NCBI RefSeq assembly: GCF_000613125.1
Contig: NZ_HG964497.1
Coordinates: 1,956,295 to 2,014,103 of the forward strand
Direction of reading: 5' to 3'
From: Bacillus sp. EB01
GTDB taxonomy: Bacteria > Bacillota > Bacilli > Bacillales > Cytobacillaceae
DNA: 57,809 nucleotides
Below, one piece after another: positions 36,303 to 45,900 of the stretch (position 1 is the first letter of the stretch; each line of letters begins with the position of its first letter). Below the pieces are notes generated by a model. It was not told where the DNA came from. It made no database searches and saw only the letters and a program-made list of their open reading frames with translations. A program made the position numbers and the translations under genes.

Positions 36303-37241
36303 ATGTTTTCAGAGATCAATGCGAGGCTATTTGAGATACAGAGTGAGCTGAGGAAGGTCACGAAATATAACATTCAGCTTGCGGATTATCAGGAAGAATT
36401 GGATAGGGTAGAGGAGCGAGTTTCAGAACTCAATACTAATTTTCAGATAGAGCAAGAAGACGTGAAGAGGCTGGAACGCTTTGGTTTGTCCTATTTATTT
36501 GCAAAATTGGCAGGTACAAAGGAAGAGAAACTAACAAAGGAAAGGCAAGAATTGATTGCGGCTGAGCACGCGTTAATGGAAGCTGAGAAAGCAAAAGAGG
36601 ATATAGAGCAAGCTATCAAAATGGTGCAAGAAAAGCTCCATGCCGTGGAATCTACCAAACAGGAGTACCAACACCTCCTTAAACAAAAAGAAAAAATGAT
36701 TAAAGAGAGCACATCCCCTTATGCAGCCGAGCTATTTCAATTGTCTGAAAAGGAAGGTACACTTCAAGCCAGCCTGGCCGAACTTAAAGAGGCAATAACA
36801 GCCGGAAATCGTGTCAGGGAGAATCTTGAAACGGCTTTAGAGTCCCTGGATAAGGCAGCAGCATGGGGCCAGTGGGATATGTTTGGCGGCGGTACCATTT
36901 CCGGCATGGTTAAACACCAGCATATAGCAGATGCCGAAGAGGATTTATATCAGGCCCGCAAAAGCATGCGGCTTTTTCAAAAAGAATTGCTCGATGTAAA
37001 GATCGATTTAAATCAAGATATCCATATCTCTGAGATGTTAAGGTTCGCCGATTTCTTCTTTGATGGGTTCATCGCTGACTATATGGTTCAAAATAAAATT
37101 AATGATATGATTGACCAGACTGATAGCCATTCCGATAAAGTAAGAGATGTGTTAGTAGCGCTAAACGGAAAATATGCGGAGGAAATGAAGAAGCTGGACG
37201 CAATCCATAAGGAAAAGCTGGAGATAATCGAGAAGTGTTAA
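36303..37241 (+). CDS. Coiled-coil protein of unknown function, 312 aa
   Basis: Function not recognised. The ATG follows AGGAGGGGGAGCC, a very strong site. The protein is rich in E, K, Q and A with heptad-like spacing at about residues 20-180, so most of the first half is probably coiled coil. A distinctive break WGQWDMFGGGTISGMVKHQHI (about 194-214) contains a Gly run and precedes a second helical part. There is no signal peptide or membrane segment, so it is cytoplasmic. It is monocistronic with a terminator after it. It could be a structural or scaffolding protein, but nothing shows this. Confidence 0.8.
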   Translation: MFSEINARLFEIQSELRKVTKYNIQLADYQEELDRVEERVSELNTNFQIEQEDVKRLERFGLSYLFAKLAGTKEEKLTKERQELIAAEHALMEAEKAKEDIEQAIKMVQEKLHAVESTKQEYQHLLKQKEKMIKESTSPYAAELFQLSEKEGTLQASLAELKEAITAGNRVRENLETALESLDKAAAWGQWDMFGGGTISGMVKHQHIADAEEDLYQARKSMRLFQKELLDVKIDLNQDIHISEMLRFADFFFDGFIADYMVQNKINDMIDQTDSHSDKVRDVLVALNGKYAEEMKKLDAIHKEKLEIIEKC

Positions 37242-37291
37242 CTGCCATATTTAAATTCCGTTTTCCAGAGAATTCGTAATAATTTACAAAA

Positions 37292-37324
37292 AAAATGACA
37301 TGTGTATTGGCACACGTCATTTTC
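37292..37324 (+). terminator. Terminator of the coiled-coil gene
   Basis: AATGACATGTG and CACACGTCATTTT pair around TATTGG, about 50 bp past the stop. Confidence 0.75.
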
Positions 37325-37439
37325 CTATTAAATTTTGGCTCTCCTCGATAAAAAGATGCTGGTTTGCCGCATCTTTAATAAAATGAGGATCTGCCTGTAA
37401 CAGCTGGGTGGATACCCGATTATAGATTATCGAACACTA

Positions 37440-37640
37440 GTATAAATAGGCGGAAGATTTCCGCTTATATAGTAAATCGTCTTAAAAATAGCCCAAATAG
37501 ACGGAGAAATTCCGTCTATTGACTTTAAAAACGCTTATTAAGGGGATTGTACGTTACATAAGGGAAATATTTCTGCTTATTTCACCCGATAAAACCCTCA
37601 TGCGGTAGTATAGGCGGAAAATCTCCGCTTATTTTTTATC
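37440..37640. repeat. Array of GCGGAAATTTCCGC-like palindromes, about 51-52 bp apart
   Basis: Four palindromic units (ATAGGCGGAAGATTTCCGCTT, ATAGACGGAGAAATTCCGTC and two diverged forms) begin at 37446, 37497, 37558 and 37610, with steps of 51, 61 and 52 bp. Each could form a small hairpin or be a two-fold protein site. They lie between a plus-strand and a minus-strand gene, both ending here. Confidence 0.8.
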
Positions 37641-37783
37641 GCTGGCTGCACAGCTATTGCATAGGAGTTCAACAAACTGATTTAAACCGCTACTTTTGGT
37701 AAAGATCCAATTTTTTAAAAGAAACGATAGGGATTGTACAAACAAAACTACTTTTACGATAATAGAAAATGGTTGGAGGTCTT

Positions 37784-39058
37784 CTATATATTCAGTATTC
37801 CTTCTTTTGTTAAGGGACTTGAATGTTGTTTTTTTATAACTATCACAAATAAGCTTGCTACTAAACAGAAAACTCCTGCCAGGAAGAACGCCCAAGTATA
37901 TGTGTTGAAAAATTTATAGATTAGTCCCCCTCCAAACGCAGCAACTGCTGCACCTGCTTGATGGGATGCGAAAATCCAACCGTAAATTATTCCGCTTTTT
38001 CTAGTCCCAAAGATTTGTCTTGAGATACTTATGGTTGGAGGAACAGTTGCAATCCAATCTAATCCATAAAACACAGTAAAGATTATTAGCATAGTCATTG
38101 ACCCTTGATTTAAGGCATAAGGAAGTAACAAAAGAGAAGCCCCTCTTAAACCGTAGTACCAGAACAATAGCCATCGATTATCAAAACGATCGGACAGCCA
38201 GCCGGATAGGGTTGTTCCTATCAGATTAAAAACTCCCATAAACGAAAGAAACGAAGCAGCTGTAACTAAAGGTATTCCAAAACTTATACAGTAAGAAACA
38301 AAATGAGTGCCAATCAAACCGCTTGTTGAAAGCCCGCAAATAAAGAAACTGCCAGCCAATAACCAAAATTCTTTTACTTTCACAGCTTCCAGTAAACCAT
38401 TGAAAGCTAAAACAATAGGATTTTCCTTTTTTTCTTCAATCTGCTCTTGTATTTCTTTTTCACGTCCATATGGAAGAATGCCAACATCCTTTGGTGTGTT
38501 TTTCATAAATAAAAGGAGTATGATCAGCATGATGGAACTAAGGATTATTATTAAACCAATCGCAAAACGCCACGAATAATGATCGATTAAAGCCGCTAAG
38601 ACAGGAAGTAGAATTAACTGGCCTGTTGCTGTACTCGCTGTTAATATACCTACTGCAAGACCTCTTCTTTTATCGAACCAATGATTCGCTACATATGGAC
38701 TCACTACAGTTAAAAAAAGACTCGCTCCCAGTCCGATAATAACGCCCCAAATAATAATCAGCTGCCATGACTCGTTCATAATTAACGTAAGCATGAGGCC
38801 TGCCAGCAACGTTGCCATTGAAACAATCATCATTTTTTTCAGCCCCATCACTTCTAATAAGGCTGCCATGAATGGACCTGATATACCATATAAAAAAAGA
38901 CTAATTGCGAAAGCAAGAGTAATAATAGGCCGCTCCCAGCCAAATTCGTTCTCAAAGGAATCTATAAAAACCCCTGATGATGATATGGCAATACCGGCAA
39001 CTATAATCGATAAGAATGTAATAGAAAGAATAAACCAGCTATAATGAATACGTTTCAC
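37784..39058 (-). CDS. MFS transporter (OFA/monocarboxylate type)
   Basis: A 424-residue twelve-helix major facilitator. The first helix segment RIHYSWFILSITFLSIIVAGIA with the following GVFIDSFENEFGWERPIITLAFAI is typical of the oxalate/formate-antiporter and monocarboxylate branch; GTTLSGWLSDRFDNRWLL is the MFS loop of the second half. Substrate unknown. I prefer a GTG start at 39058 behind AGGTGAGG, although a TTG-initiated frame at 39121 adds 21 residues and has no ribosome binding site. The gene diverges from a MarR regulator with palindromic sites between, so that regulator probably controls it. Confidence 0.9.
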   Translation of the reverse strand: MKRIHYSWFILSITFLSIIVAGIAISSSGVFIDSFENEFGWERPIITLAFAISLFLYGISGPFMAALLEVMGLKKMMIVSMATLLAGLMLTLIMNESWQLIIIWGVIIGLGASLFLTVVSPYVANHWFDKRRGLAVGILTASTATGQLILLPVLAALIDHYSWRFAIGLIIILSSIMLIILLLFMKNTPKDVGILPYGREKEIQEQIEEKKENPIVLAFNGLLEAVKVKEFWLLAGSFFICGLSTSGLIGTHFVSYCISFGIPLVTAASFLSFMGVFNLIGTTLSGWLSDRFDNRWLLFWYYGLRGASLLLLPYALNQGSMTMLIIFTVFYGLDWIATVPPTISISRQIFGTRKSGIIYGWIFASHQAGAAVAAFGGGLIYKFFNTYTWAFFLAGVFCLVASLFVIVIKKQHSSPLTKEGILNI

Positions 39059-39187
39059 AGCCTCACCTGCAATCTTAAATTTTAGTAATTCTGCACTTTG
39101 ATTTTTTAAAAAGAGATTCAAGAAGTAGATTAAAAATCTATCAGGAAGATGAAGTATATAAATTATCTTCCTTCATCCAGTTGTATG

Positions 39188-39197
39188 TATGTACATA
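39188..39197. promoter_or_regulatory. Operator-like palindrome TATGTACATA
   Basis: A perfect 10-bp palindrome in the MFS/MarR divergent region. It resembles the longer site ATGTATATACAT 56 bp away, so the two may bind the same MarR dimer. Confidence 0.55.
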
Positions 39198-39233
39198 TAA
39201 AAGCAAATTTATAACATGAAACGAGTTTTTCCC

Positions 39234-39262
39234 TTTCAAATCCATGTATATACATATATAAT
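39234..39262 (+). promoter_or_regulatory. Promoter of the MarR gene with an operator in its spacer
   Basis: TTTCAA (39234-39239) and TATAAT (39257-39262) are 17 bp apart. The 12-bp perfect palindrome ATGTATATACAT (39244-39255) fills the spacer, so a bound dimer would block RNA polymerase. This is the expected layout for MarR autorepression. Confidence 0.75.
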
Positions 39263-39362
39263 GGGATGTATAACCATAAATGTCAATAAATATTTACCAT
39301 TAACCTTCACGTACCGGAATGAACATTTGAAGTCTGGATGGAGTAGAAAGGAGAGTACCTTA

Positions 39363-39797
39363 ATGAATGATACGAACTCGTTATTACACACGTGTGCTTG
39401 TGTAAGCCTTAGAAAAACAGCAAGAGTTGTTACTCAATTTTATGATAAGCTGCTGCAGCCCACTGGCTTGAAAGTGACACAATACTCTATGCTAGTAAAC
39501 ATTGCCCGGCATAAAGATATTTCAATAAGCTATTTAGGAGAGGTTATGCTGCTTGATCAAACTACCGTTACGCGCAATGTCAATATATTAAAAAATAGTG
39601 GCTATGTCACAATTGCGAAAAATAAACAGGATTCCAGAACAAAAACGATCTCACTAACAGATGCAGGTCATATAAAATTAAACGAAGCGACTCCAATTTG
39701 GCTGCAAATACAAGAAAAAATAGTAAATGATATCGGAACAGATAAATATAAAGTTTTGTTAGATACACTAAACTCTTTACAGAAATCAATTGGATAA
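39363..39797 (+). CDS. MarR-family transcriptional regulator
   Basis: A 144-residue MarR-type winged-helix regulator. The helix-turn-helix is ISYLGEVMLLDQTTVTRNVNIL, and the wing is VTIAKNKQDSRTKTISLTDAG, with the family's DxR motif. CACVSL near the start contains two cysteines (residues 11 and 13) that could sense oxidants or thiol-reactive compounds, which is speculative. ATG 39363 lies 9 bp after AAAGGAG; the 49-codon upstream extension runs through the promoter. It diverges from an MFS transporter, and palindromes between the two genes suggest control of that transporter and of itself. Confidence 0.93.
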   Translation: MNDTNSLLHTCACVSLRKTARVVTQFYDKLLQPTGLKVTQYSMLVNIARHKDISISYLGEVMLLDQTTVTRNVNILKNSGYVTIAKNKQDSRTKTISLTDAGHIKLNEATPIWLQIQEKIVNDIGTDKYKVLLDTLNSLQKSIG

Positions 39798-39980
39798 AAC
39801 GAAGATGAAATTTTCGAAACAGTGTTGCTGTAAGGGAAGAAATTGTTTGGTATCAAGTTAATTGCAGAGGAAGGTGAGAGACTCCTATAGCGACCGAACT
39901 TATGCCGTACCATATAGCGGGTGGGATTATCGCCGAGAAAGAACTAGCCAGTTACTTGTAGTGATTCGTCGTGGAGGGCT

Positions 39981-40307
39981 GTGGTAACACTTTCCTCCTA
40001 TTTCCGGGAGGTATTTCCAGAAAAGCTGGAGGCGTTAAAAGTGGAAATTGATTGGGATGAAGTTAATTCAATTATTCAGAAATGGTCGGGCAAATGGGCA
40101 TTTATGAAAAAACCGACTGAAATGCCTTTTGAAGATTTTGCGAAAATTAGCTTTTTAATTGATGAGATAAATTCATTTCCTGATAATCAAAAATCGGTGG
40201 TTGAATCAGGAGCTCTCTTTAGAAAACATCTTAATGAAAAATATGATAAGCTGTCCCCTAAAAGCATTTATTGGCTAGTTGATAGATTTTGCTTTTTGAA
40301 TAGATAA
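39981..40307 (+). CDS. Small hypothetical protein, 108 aa
   Basis: Not recognised. A GTG start follows GGAGGG closely, and the frame has a protein-like composition with many aromatic and charged residues (SIIQKWSGKWAFMKKPTEMP, SPKSIYWLVDRFCFLN). There is no membrane segment or signal peptide. It is followed by a bidirectional hairpin. The spacing between the ribosome binding site and the GTG is short, so the true start could be slightly different. The 180 bp upstream contains no other gene. Confidence 0.55.
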   Translation: MVTLSSYFREVFPEKLEALKVEIDWDEVNSIIQKWSGKWAFMKKPTEMPFEDFAKISFLIDEINSFPDNQKSVVESGALFRKHLNEKYDKLSPKSIYWLVDRFCFLNR

Positions 40308-40317
40308 AGACTGTAAA

Positions 40318-40346
40318 GAAAGCCCGCATACCAATATGCGAGCTTT
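40318..40346. terminator. Bidirectional terminator
   Basis: GAAAGC-CGCATA and TATGCG-GCTTTC pair around CCAA between two convergent genes. Confidence 0.85.
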
Positions 40347-40361
40347 CCCTTTTCAAATCAT

Positions 40362-41885
40362 TCACGGACGCTGCGCTCCTCGTTTTGTGCTCCTTTGCAC
40401 TTCCAATTCCATATTCAAGCCTTTCACTAGTGAGTAGCTCATGGCGAGCAGGATGAAGGCGAAGGGGAGGGCTGCCGCGATGGATGCTGTCTGCAATACG
40501 GTCAGCCCGCCCGCTAGCAGCAATACGGCCGCAACAGCGGATTGGATGACACCCCAGGTCATTTTTATCTTGTTTGAAGGATTAAGCGTTCCGCCTTCGC
40601 TCAGCATTCCTAGCACGAATGTAGCGGTGTCTGCGACAGTGATGTAATAAATCGCTACGACCGCAAAGCCCAATATGCTTAACAGCGAGCTTAAAGGAAA
40701 ATAATCAAAGAAGATAAAAATCGACAACGATACGTTTTCAGCTATATTTTTAGCCAAATCGCGGTTCGCGGGATCCTGAACCAGTTCAAGTGCCGCGCCC
40801 CCAAAGACTGACATCCACAGGCATGTTCCAAGTGTCGGGACAACGAGTACCCCGATTACAAATTCCTTTATCGTCCGTCCTTTTGAAATCCTCGCAATGA
40901 ACATGCCGACGAATGGCGCCCAGGCAATCCACCATGCCCAATAAAATAACGTCCAGGAGGCAATCCATTCTCCGCCCTCGCTAAAAGGTGTTAACCTTAG
41001 GCTCATTTTTACAAAATCATTCACATAAAGCCCCATTGTATTAAAAAATACTTTGACCACAGTCAAGGCTGGCCCGACAAAAAGAATCAGCATCATAATT
41101 GAAAAAGACAGGATGATGGCGGAGTTGGATAAATATTTTATCCCCCTCTCCAGACCAGTATTAATGGAAATAATGAAAATTACGGTTGCGACAGCAATAA
41201 CGACCAGCTGGACAAACAGCGTATTGGGAATGCCAAAAATATCGTGCATCCCCGCAGTAACCTGCATCGCGCCAAGCCCCAGGGAGGTGGCGATACCAAA
41301 GACCGTTGCAAAGATGGAGAGAATGTCGATCGTTTTTCCAATTGGTCCGTGAATCTTATCCCCTAATAAGGGGTGGAACGCCGAGCTGATTGACGCAGGC
41401 AGCCGTTTGTTATATTGAAAAAAAGCAAGCGCCAGGCCAATTATCGTATAGATAGCCCATGGGTGAAGTCCCCAATGGAAAAATGTATACTTCATCGCGG
41501 TGTTTGCGGCTTCAACTGTATACGCTTCTCCGTAGGGAGGAGCTGTGTAATGGGTAATGGGTTCAGCAACACTCCAGTAGACGATTCCGATACCCATTCC
41601 TGCGCCGAACAACATCGCAAGCCACGAACCGGTACTGAAATCGGGCGTATCATTTTTCCTGCCAAGCCGGATGTTTCCATACTTTGAAAACAGCAAATAG
41701 ACCGAAAAAATTACAAAGAATAGAGTGGAACCAAGATATACCCAGCCAAGGTAATCGATTGAGCCATTGTAAACGGCATTGGTGACCCTGGTTAAACTGT
41801 CTGTGAAGAAAACTCCCCATATGATGAAAATGAGGGTAAGCAATAATGAGATAAGGAAAACACTATTTCCTTTAAATTTTTCCAT
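40362..41885 (-). CDS. BCCT-family betaine/choline/carnitine transporter
   Basis: A 507-residue, twelve-helix BCCT transporter that imports trimethylammonium compounds such as glycine betaine, usually for osmoprotection. Signatures are the glycine stretch GAGMGIGIVYWSVAEPITHY (helix 3), HWGLHPWAIY, the tryptophan-rich WTLFYWAWWIAWAPFVGMF (helix 8) and ISKGRTIKEFVIGVLVVPTLG. B. subtilis OpuD is similar in length and layout, but choline or carnitine cannot be excluded. The ATG follows a CAGGAGG box. It lies 23 bp downstream of a small unknown gene on the same strand and may share its transcript. Confidence 0.94.
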   Translation of the reverse strand: MEKFKGNSVFLISLLLTLIFIIWGVFFTDSLTRVTNAVYNGSIDYLGWVYLGSTLFFVIFSVYLLFSKYGNIRLGRKNDTPDFSTGSWLAMLFGAGMGIGIVYWSVAEPITHYTAPPYGEAYTVEAANTAMKYTFFHWGLHPWAIYTIIGLALAFFQYNKRLPASISSAFHPLLGDKIHGPIGKTIDILSIFATVFGIATSLGLGAMQVTAGMHDIFGIPNTLFVQLVVIAVATVIFIISINTGLERGIKYLSNSAIILSFSIMMLILFVGPALTVVKVFFNTMGLYVNDFVKMSLRLTPFSEGGEWIASWTLFYWAWWIAWAPFVGMFIARISKGRTIKEFVIGVLVVPTLGTCLWMSVFGGAALELVQDPANRDLAKNIAENVSLSIFIFFDYFPLSSLLSILGFAVVAIYYITVADTATFVLGMLSEGGTLNPSNKIKMTWGVIQSAVAAVLLLAGGLTVLQTASIAAALPFAFILLAMSYSLVKGLNMELEVQRSTKRGAQRP

Positions 41886-41908
41886 AAGAACCTCCTGGCA
41901 ATGGTTGT

Positions 41909-42574
41909 TCAGTTATTGAATGGATTGTATTGAAATTCCCACTTATCCGTATCGAGTAATTCTTCATGAGGCACCTCAAAACCGCCCCCGAGATAAATGG
42001 TATGGCCCTTGATTGCAATCACCATTGCTTCAATCAAAACATCCCGATCATTCTTTTTAAAAACATCCCCAATCTGTACAGATAGGTCGCCGTAGGGATG
42101 GGTGATTTGTCCAGCAATTTCTTCAGTGTCTTCCATCACGTTCGACATGTCCTGATAATCAATCGGAGTGCTGTCAGGGGCACGGCCAGGAGCCATTAAT
42201 AAATACTCGGTATGCTTGATCCCGTTCAAATCACTTGTGATAACCCCTTTATTATCAACCGTTTCCACCACTTCAATTTCATTTAACGAATAGTGGTCCA
42301 GTGTGTCAGGGGCGGGATTGTTGATTAAAATAAAATCCCCCGGTACAGGCTTTTGCTGATTCCTGAGTGTGTATACCTTATGGTCAAAAATAAAGCTGTC
42401 ATTTTCTTTTGGTATGTATCTTTCAACACTGGCAGCATTCGTAATATGCTGAGACAAATCCCGCAGCTTAACAAGATGGATGGATAGTTTATACATCGGT
42501 TTTACTCCATATACCTTGTGCAACTCATTGTTATAGTATACGAATTGCCCTTTTCTTACTTGATACAGTTTCAC
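41909..42574 (-). CDS. Hypothetical protein, 221 aa, upstream of the BCCT gene
   Basis: Function not recognised. A soluble protein of beta-strand character (KLYQVRKGQFVYYNNELHKVY, FIFDHKVYTLRNQQKPVPGDF) with two similar halves that suggest a repeated small barrel. The ATG has AAGAAGGGTG upstream. It precedes the BCCT transporter by 23 bp on the same strand, so an accessory or osmotic-stress role is possible but unproven. A DnaA-box cluster lies 90-190 bp upstream of its start. Confidence 0.75.
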   Translation of the reverse strand: MKLYQVRKGQFVYYNNELHKVYGVKPMYKLSIHLVKLRDLSQHITNAASVERYIPKENDSFIFDHKVYTLRNQQKPVPGDFILINNPAPDTLDHYSLNEIEVVETVDNKGVITSDLNGIKHTEYLLMAPGRAPDSTPIDYQDMSNVMEDTEEIAGQITHPYGDLSVQIGDVFKKNDRDVLIEAMVIAIKGHTIYLGGGFEVPHEELLDTDKWEFQYNPFNN

Positions 42575-42663
42575 AGCAAATCACCCTTCTTCTCGTACTA
42601 CAGGCGCACAACGCCGGTTTTGTTAGCATGCCTTTTTTTAGTAAAAACATGAGGATAGAGTAC

Positions 42664-42767
42664 TTATCAACAAACTTTGAAGAATTAGAAAAACTGAATT
42701 ACATGTGTTACCCACAAAATTCCCTAAAACTTGTCCACAAAACCACAGTAAAAGTCACTTATCCACA
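42664..42767 (+). promoter_or_regulatory. DnaA-box cluster 1
   Basis: Four same-strand nonamers lie within 104 bp: TTATCAACA (42664), TTACCCACA (42708), TTGTCCACA (42731) and the perfect TTATCCACA (42759). The last two are 28 bp apart, and the same pair with the same spacing and similar flanks recurs at 48665/48693. No replication gene or AT-rich unwinding region is nearby, so this is not oriC. It may be a DnaA-titrating or DnaA-regulated site. Confidence 0.7.
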
Positions 42768-42918
42768 ATAAAAAAGCAATTTCCGAAAAAAAAACAGAGG
42801 ACTCTTTGGCCCCCTGTTAATAAAATAATCGAATACCTTTGTCTTTTCCTATTGCTTCCAGCCACACCTTGTTCAGCTCCTGCCCCGTGTAAACCCAGTG
42901 TTGGACTTGTGCTCCTCC

Positions 42919-45900
42919 TTAACCAGGAAGCCTCACGTTTCCTGTCCTCTGCAATTTGTTCCACCCGATCATGATTCCTTTTGCAGCGAAGATGAATGCT
43001 TTCCAAATGGCAAAGACCAATAGCTGGCGATATATAAAACGTTGGACAACCAAATGGATAAGCGGCCTGAAGGAGATTCGTTCAAGCCTAAATGCGTAAA
43101 CACTGACGAGCAGGTCTACGAGGAAGAATAACAGATAATATGTGATGATTTTTCTTGTATCTCCGAATAATCCAATAAGGAAAACGATATCGATGAGCGG
43201 TGAGAAGGCCTGAAAAACATATTGGAACCACATGTATGGCAGCCCAACGAATCCAAGCCCTTTATGTTTTCGGCTGAAAATAGCTCCCGAATGTTTCCAT
43301 AAGCATTGCAATATTCCGTAGGACCATCTGAAACGCTGTTTTATCAAGCTCTTAAGAATTTCCGGTGCCTCGGTGTATGCATAAGCATTTGGCTCATAAT
43401 GAATACGGTAACCAATCCGGATTAATCTAAGTGTGATATCGGTATCTTCTGCCAACGTATCATCTTCATATAAACCCGCTTCCATGATGGCGTTTTTTCG
43501 CAAGGCACCGATTGCGCCTGGAACAACAGTAACGCAATTCAATTCATGAAATGCCCTCTTCTCAAGATTAAAACCAGTAACATATTCAATATGCTGCCAA
43601 AGGGTAAGCATGTTTTGTGAATTTCCGATTCTTACATTTCCTGCTACAGCAGCCACATTCTCATCCTGGAAATGCTTGACGAGATGTGAAATAGCTTCCG
43701 GTGCGATTGAGGTATCTGCATCCATGGTAATGATAATATCCCCACGTGAAACTAAAATGCCACTATTTAGAGCTGCTGTTTTTCCTTGGTTTTCTTTAAT
43801 GAACTGGCGGACGATTCGATTGCTTTTCGTAATTTTTTTAACCGCTTTGTATGTGTTATCAGTCGATCCATCATTTACGATAATCACTTCATAGTTCTTG
43901 TATTGGTTTTTTAGAATGGATTTTAATGTTGGAATGATGACTTTTTCTTCGTTATAGGCGGGGATGATTATACTGACGAAAGGTTCATATGATGGTGGAG
44001 GTTTGGGCAGGGGCTTCCTGCTGCCGTGTTTCAGACTGAAAAAGAACAAAATGATCAACCGTATGATTCCCAAGGCAATACCAAGCATGAAAAGGGCAGA
44101 GCAAAATTGTATTGTCCAGATAAACAGTATATCGGCTATTTTATAAAATAACAGAAAGGGAAAGGCCTCTTCTTCGGCTGGAGGCATAATATCCAACTTT
44201 TGCATCCCAATCAAGTCAGAAACGGTGGCAAACGTATATCCTTCATTCTTCAATACTTTTATCATTTTTGGAAGTGCTTCGACGGTAGCCGACCTGTCCC
44301 CACCGGCATCATGGAGAAGGACAACGCTGCCAGCTTCCAAATTATTGAGCATCCTGTTAACGATTTGATTACTCGAACCTGTGTCCCAATCTTTCGTGTC
44401 AATGTAGGAGCCGACCATCGTATAGCCTAATTCTTGAGCCTGTAAAAAAGGAGTTAACTCTTTGGCGGTTTCGACTAACAAGTCCGGTGTATAAGGGGGC
44501 CGGTATAGAATTGCAGAATATCCGGTAATCTGCTGGATCAGCCGCTGGGTTGAATTTATCTCAGCCTGCAGCATGTAAGGCCCATCTTTTTGGATATCCG
44601 TATGGCTAAATGTATGATTGCCTAATTCATGTCCCTCTCGGTGAATTCGTTCAAGGATATCTGGATAAAGCGCTGCCTGGCGGCCAACAACATAGAAGGA
44701 GGCGCGAACGCTTTCCTTGCTTAAAATATCGAGTATTTTCGGTGTGTAGGCCGGATCGGGACCATCGTCGAAGGATAGGACAATGACTTTTCCTTGTTGT
44801 TCACCGTACCGTTCAATGTAGTAGGGAAGAGGATAGGCTGTGTACGATTCACTGGTAATGAAGCCATTCGAGTCGAGTTGAATGGTTCTGCTTCCCTCCT
44901 GAGATTTTGAAGATAGGCGAATGATTTCCCCGCCTCCTATACTGATGATGGGGATAGGGTTTTCCATTTTCTTTAATTTTTTAGTGTTGGCTTCCATTCG
45001 GGATGTGTCGCTCAAATACTTCCATAGACCAGGGTCTTCATATCCCAGTTGCTCAATGCCAACACCTTTCACACCATGCGCTAACCCAAGCCTAATCTGA
45101 TTATATGAAGTGGCAGCATCAAGAAACCAGATTAAATGAGGCACGCCGTTTTTTGTAAACCGTATATACGGATTGTTGCTTTGAGGATCCCATTGAACTG
45201 TTAGGCTTGAAAGCGAAGCGGCCTTCATTACTTCATGAAACATTAGGCAATTGACCATTTCTTGTTTGTCCATATCCCATTCGTAACCCTCATTGCTTAG
45301 CGAAATAATCATTTTTTCGGGAGGGATTGGCAGCTCTTTCAATGTTTCCTGGAACCAATCGATAGAGGCGACTGGCCCGGGACGCTCCATTTCGGGCAAC
45401 TCTTTGAAAAATTTAACAATTACCCGATCCGAAACCGCAGCTATTTTTTTATAATCATAGGCTTGGTGGTCGGGGGAAACAGTTACCGTTACCTTAAGGC
45501 CGTCAGCATGAAAAAGTTTATATATTTCGGAGACAAAAGCGGTAAAGTGTTCCCGGTTTTCGGTGCGGACTTGCTTTATATCAATATTAATACCGGCAAA
45601 CTGATCCTTTTTGACCGCCTTATGCAGGGAGGTGATTAACGCATGCCGGGATTCAGCCGATTTGAGAAGTTTCTGGAAACCTGCCTCACTAGTACCCTTT
45701 TGCAAAGAGAAGCGGGGCATGATCCTGACGCCATTTTTCTCTGCCAGCTTTATAATATCTTTTTCCTTATTCGTTTGAAGTTGATGGTTGGAATCAAGCC
45801 AGTACCAATTTGGAACCAGAACACCGAGAGCCTTGATATTTTTTGTTACGGTTTTCTTGCTAATAACATCATTAGCCAGGTAAAAACCATATAGTTCACC

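Noticed and set aside
39800-39980. Possible second small gene or toxin-antitoxin partner before the 108-aa protein
   Set aside because: No frame with a start, ribosome binding site and reasonable length was found, and the 108-aa protein shows no toxin or antitoxin motif.
42664-42767. Replication origin
   Set aside because: There are DnaA boxes, but no dnaA, dnaN or other origin genes, no AT-rich unwinding region beside them, and a second homologous cluster lies 6 kb away.
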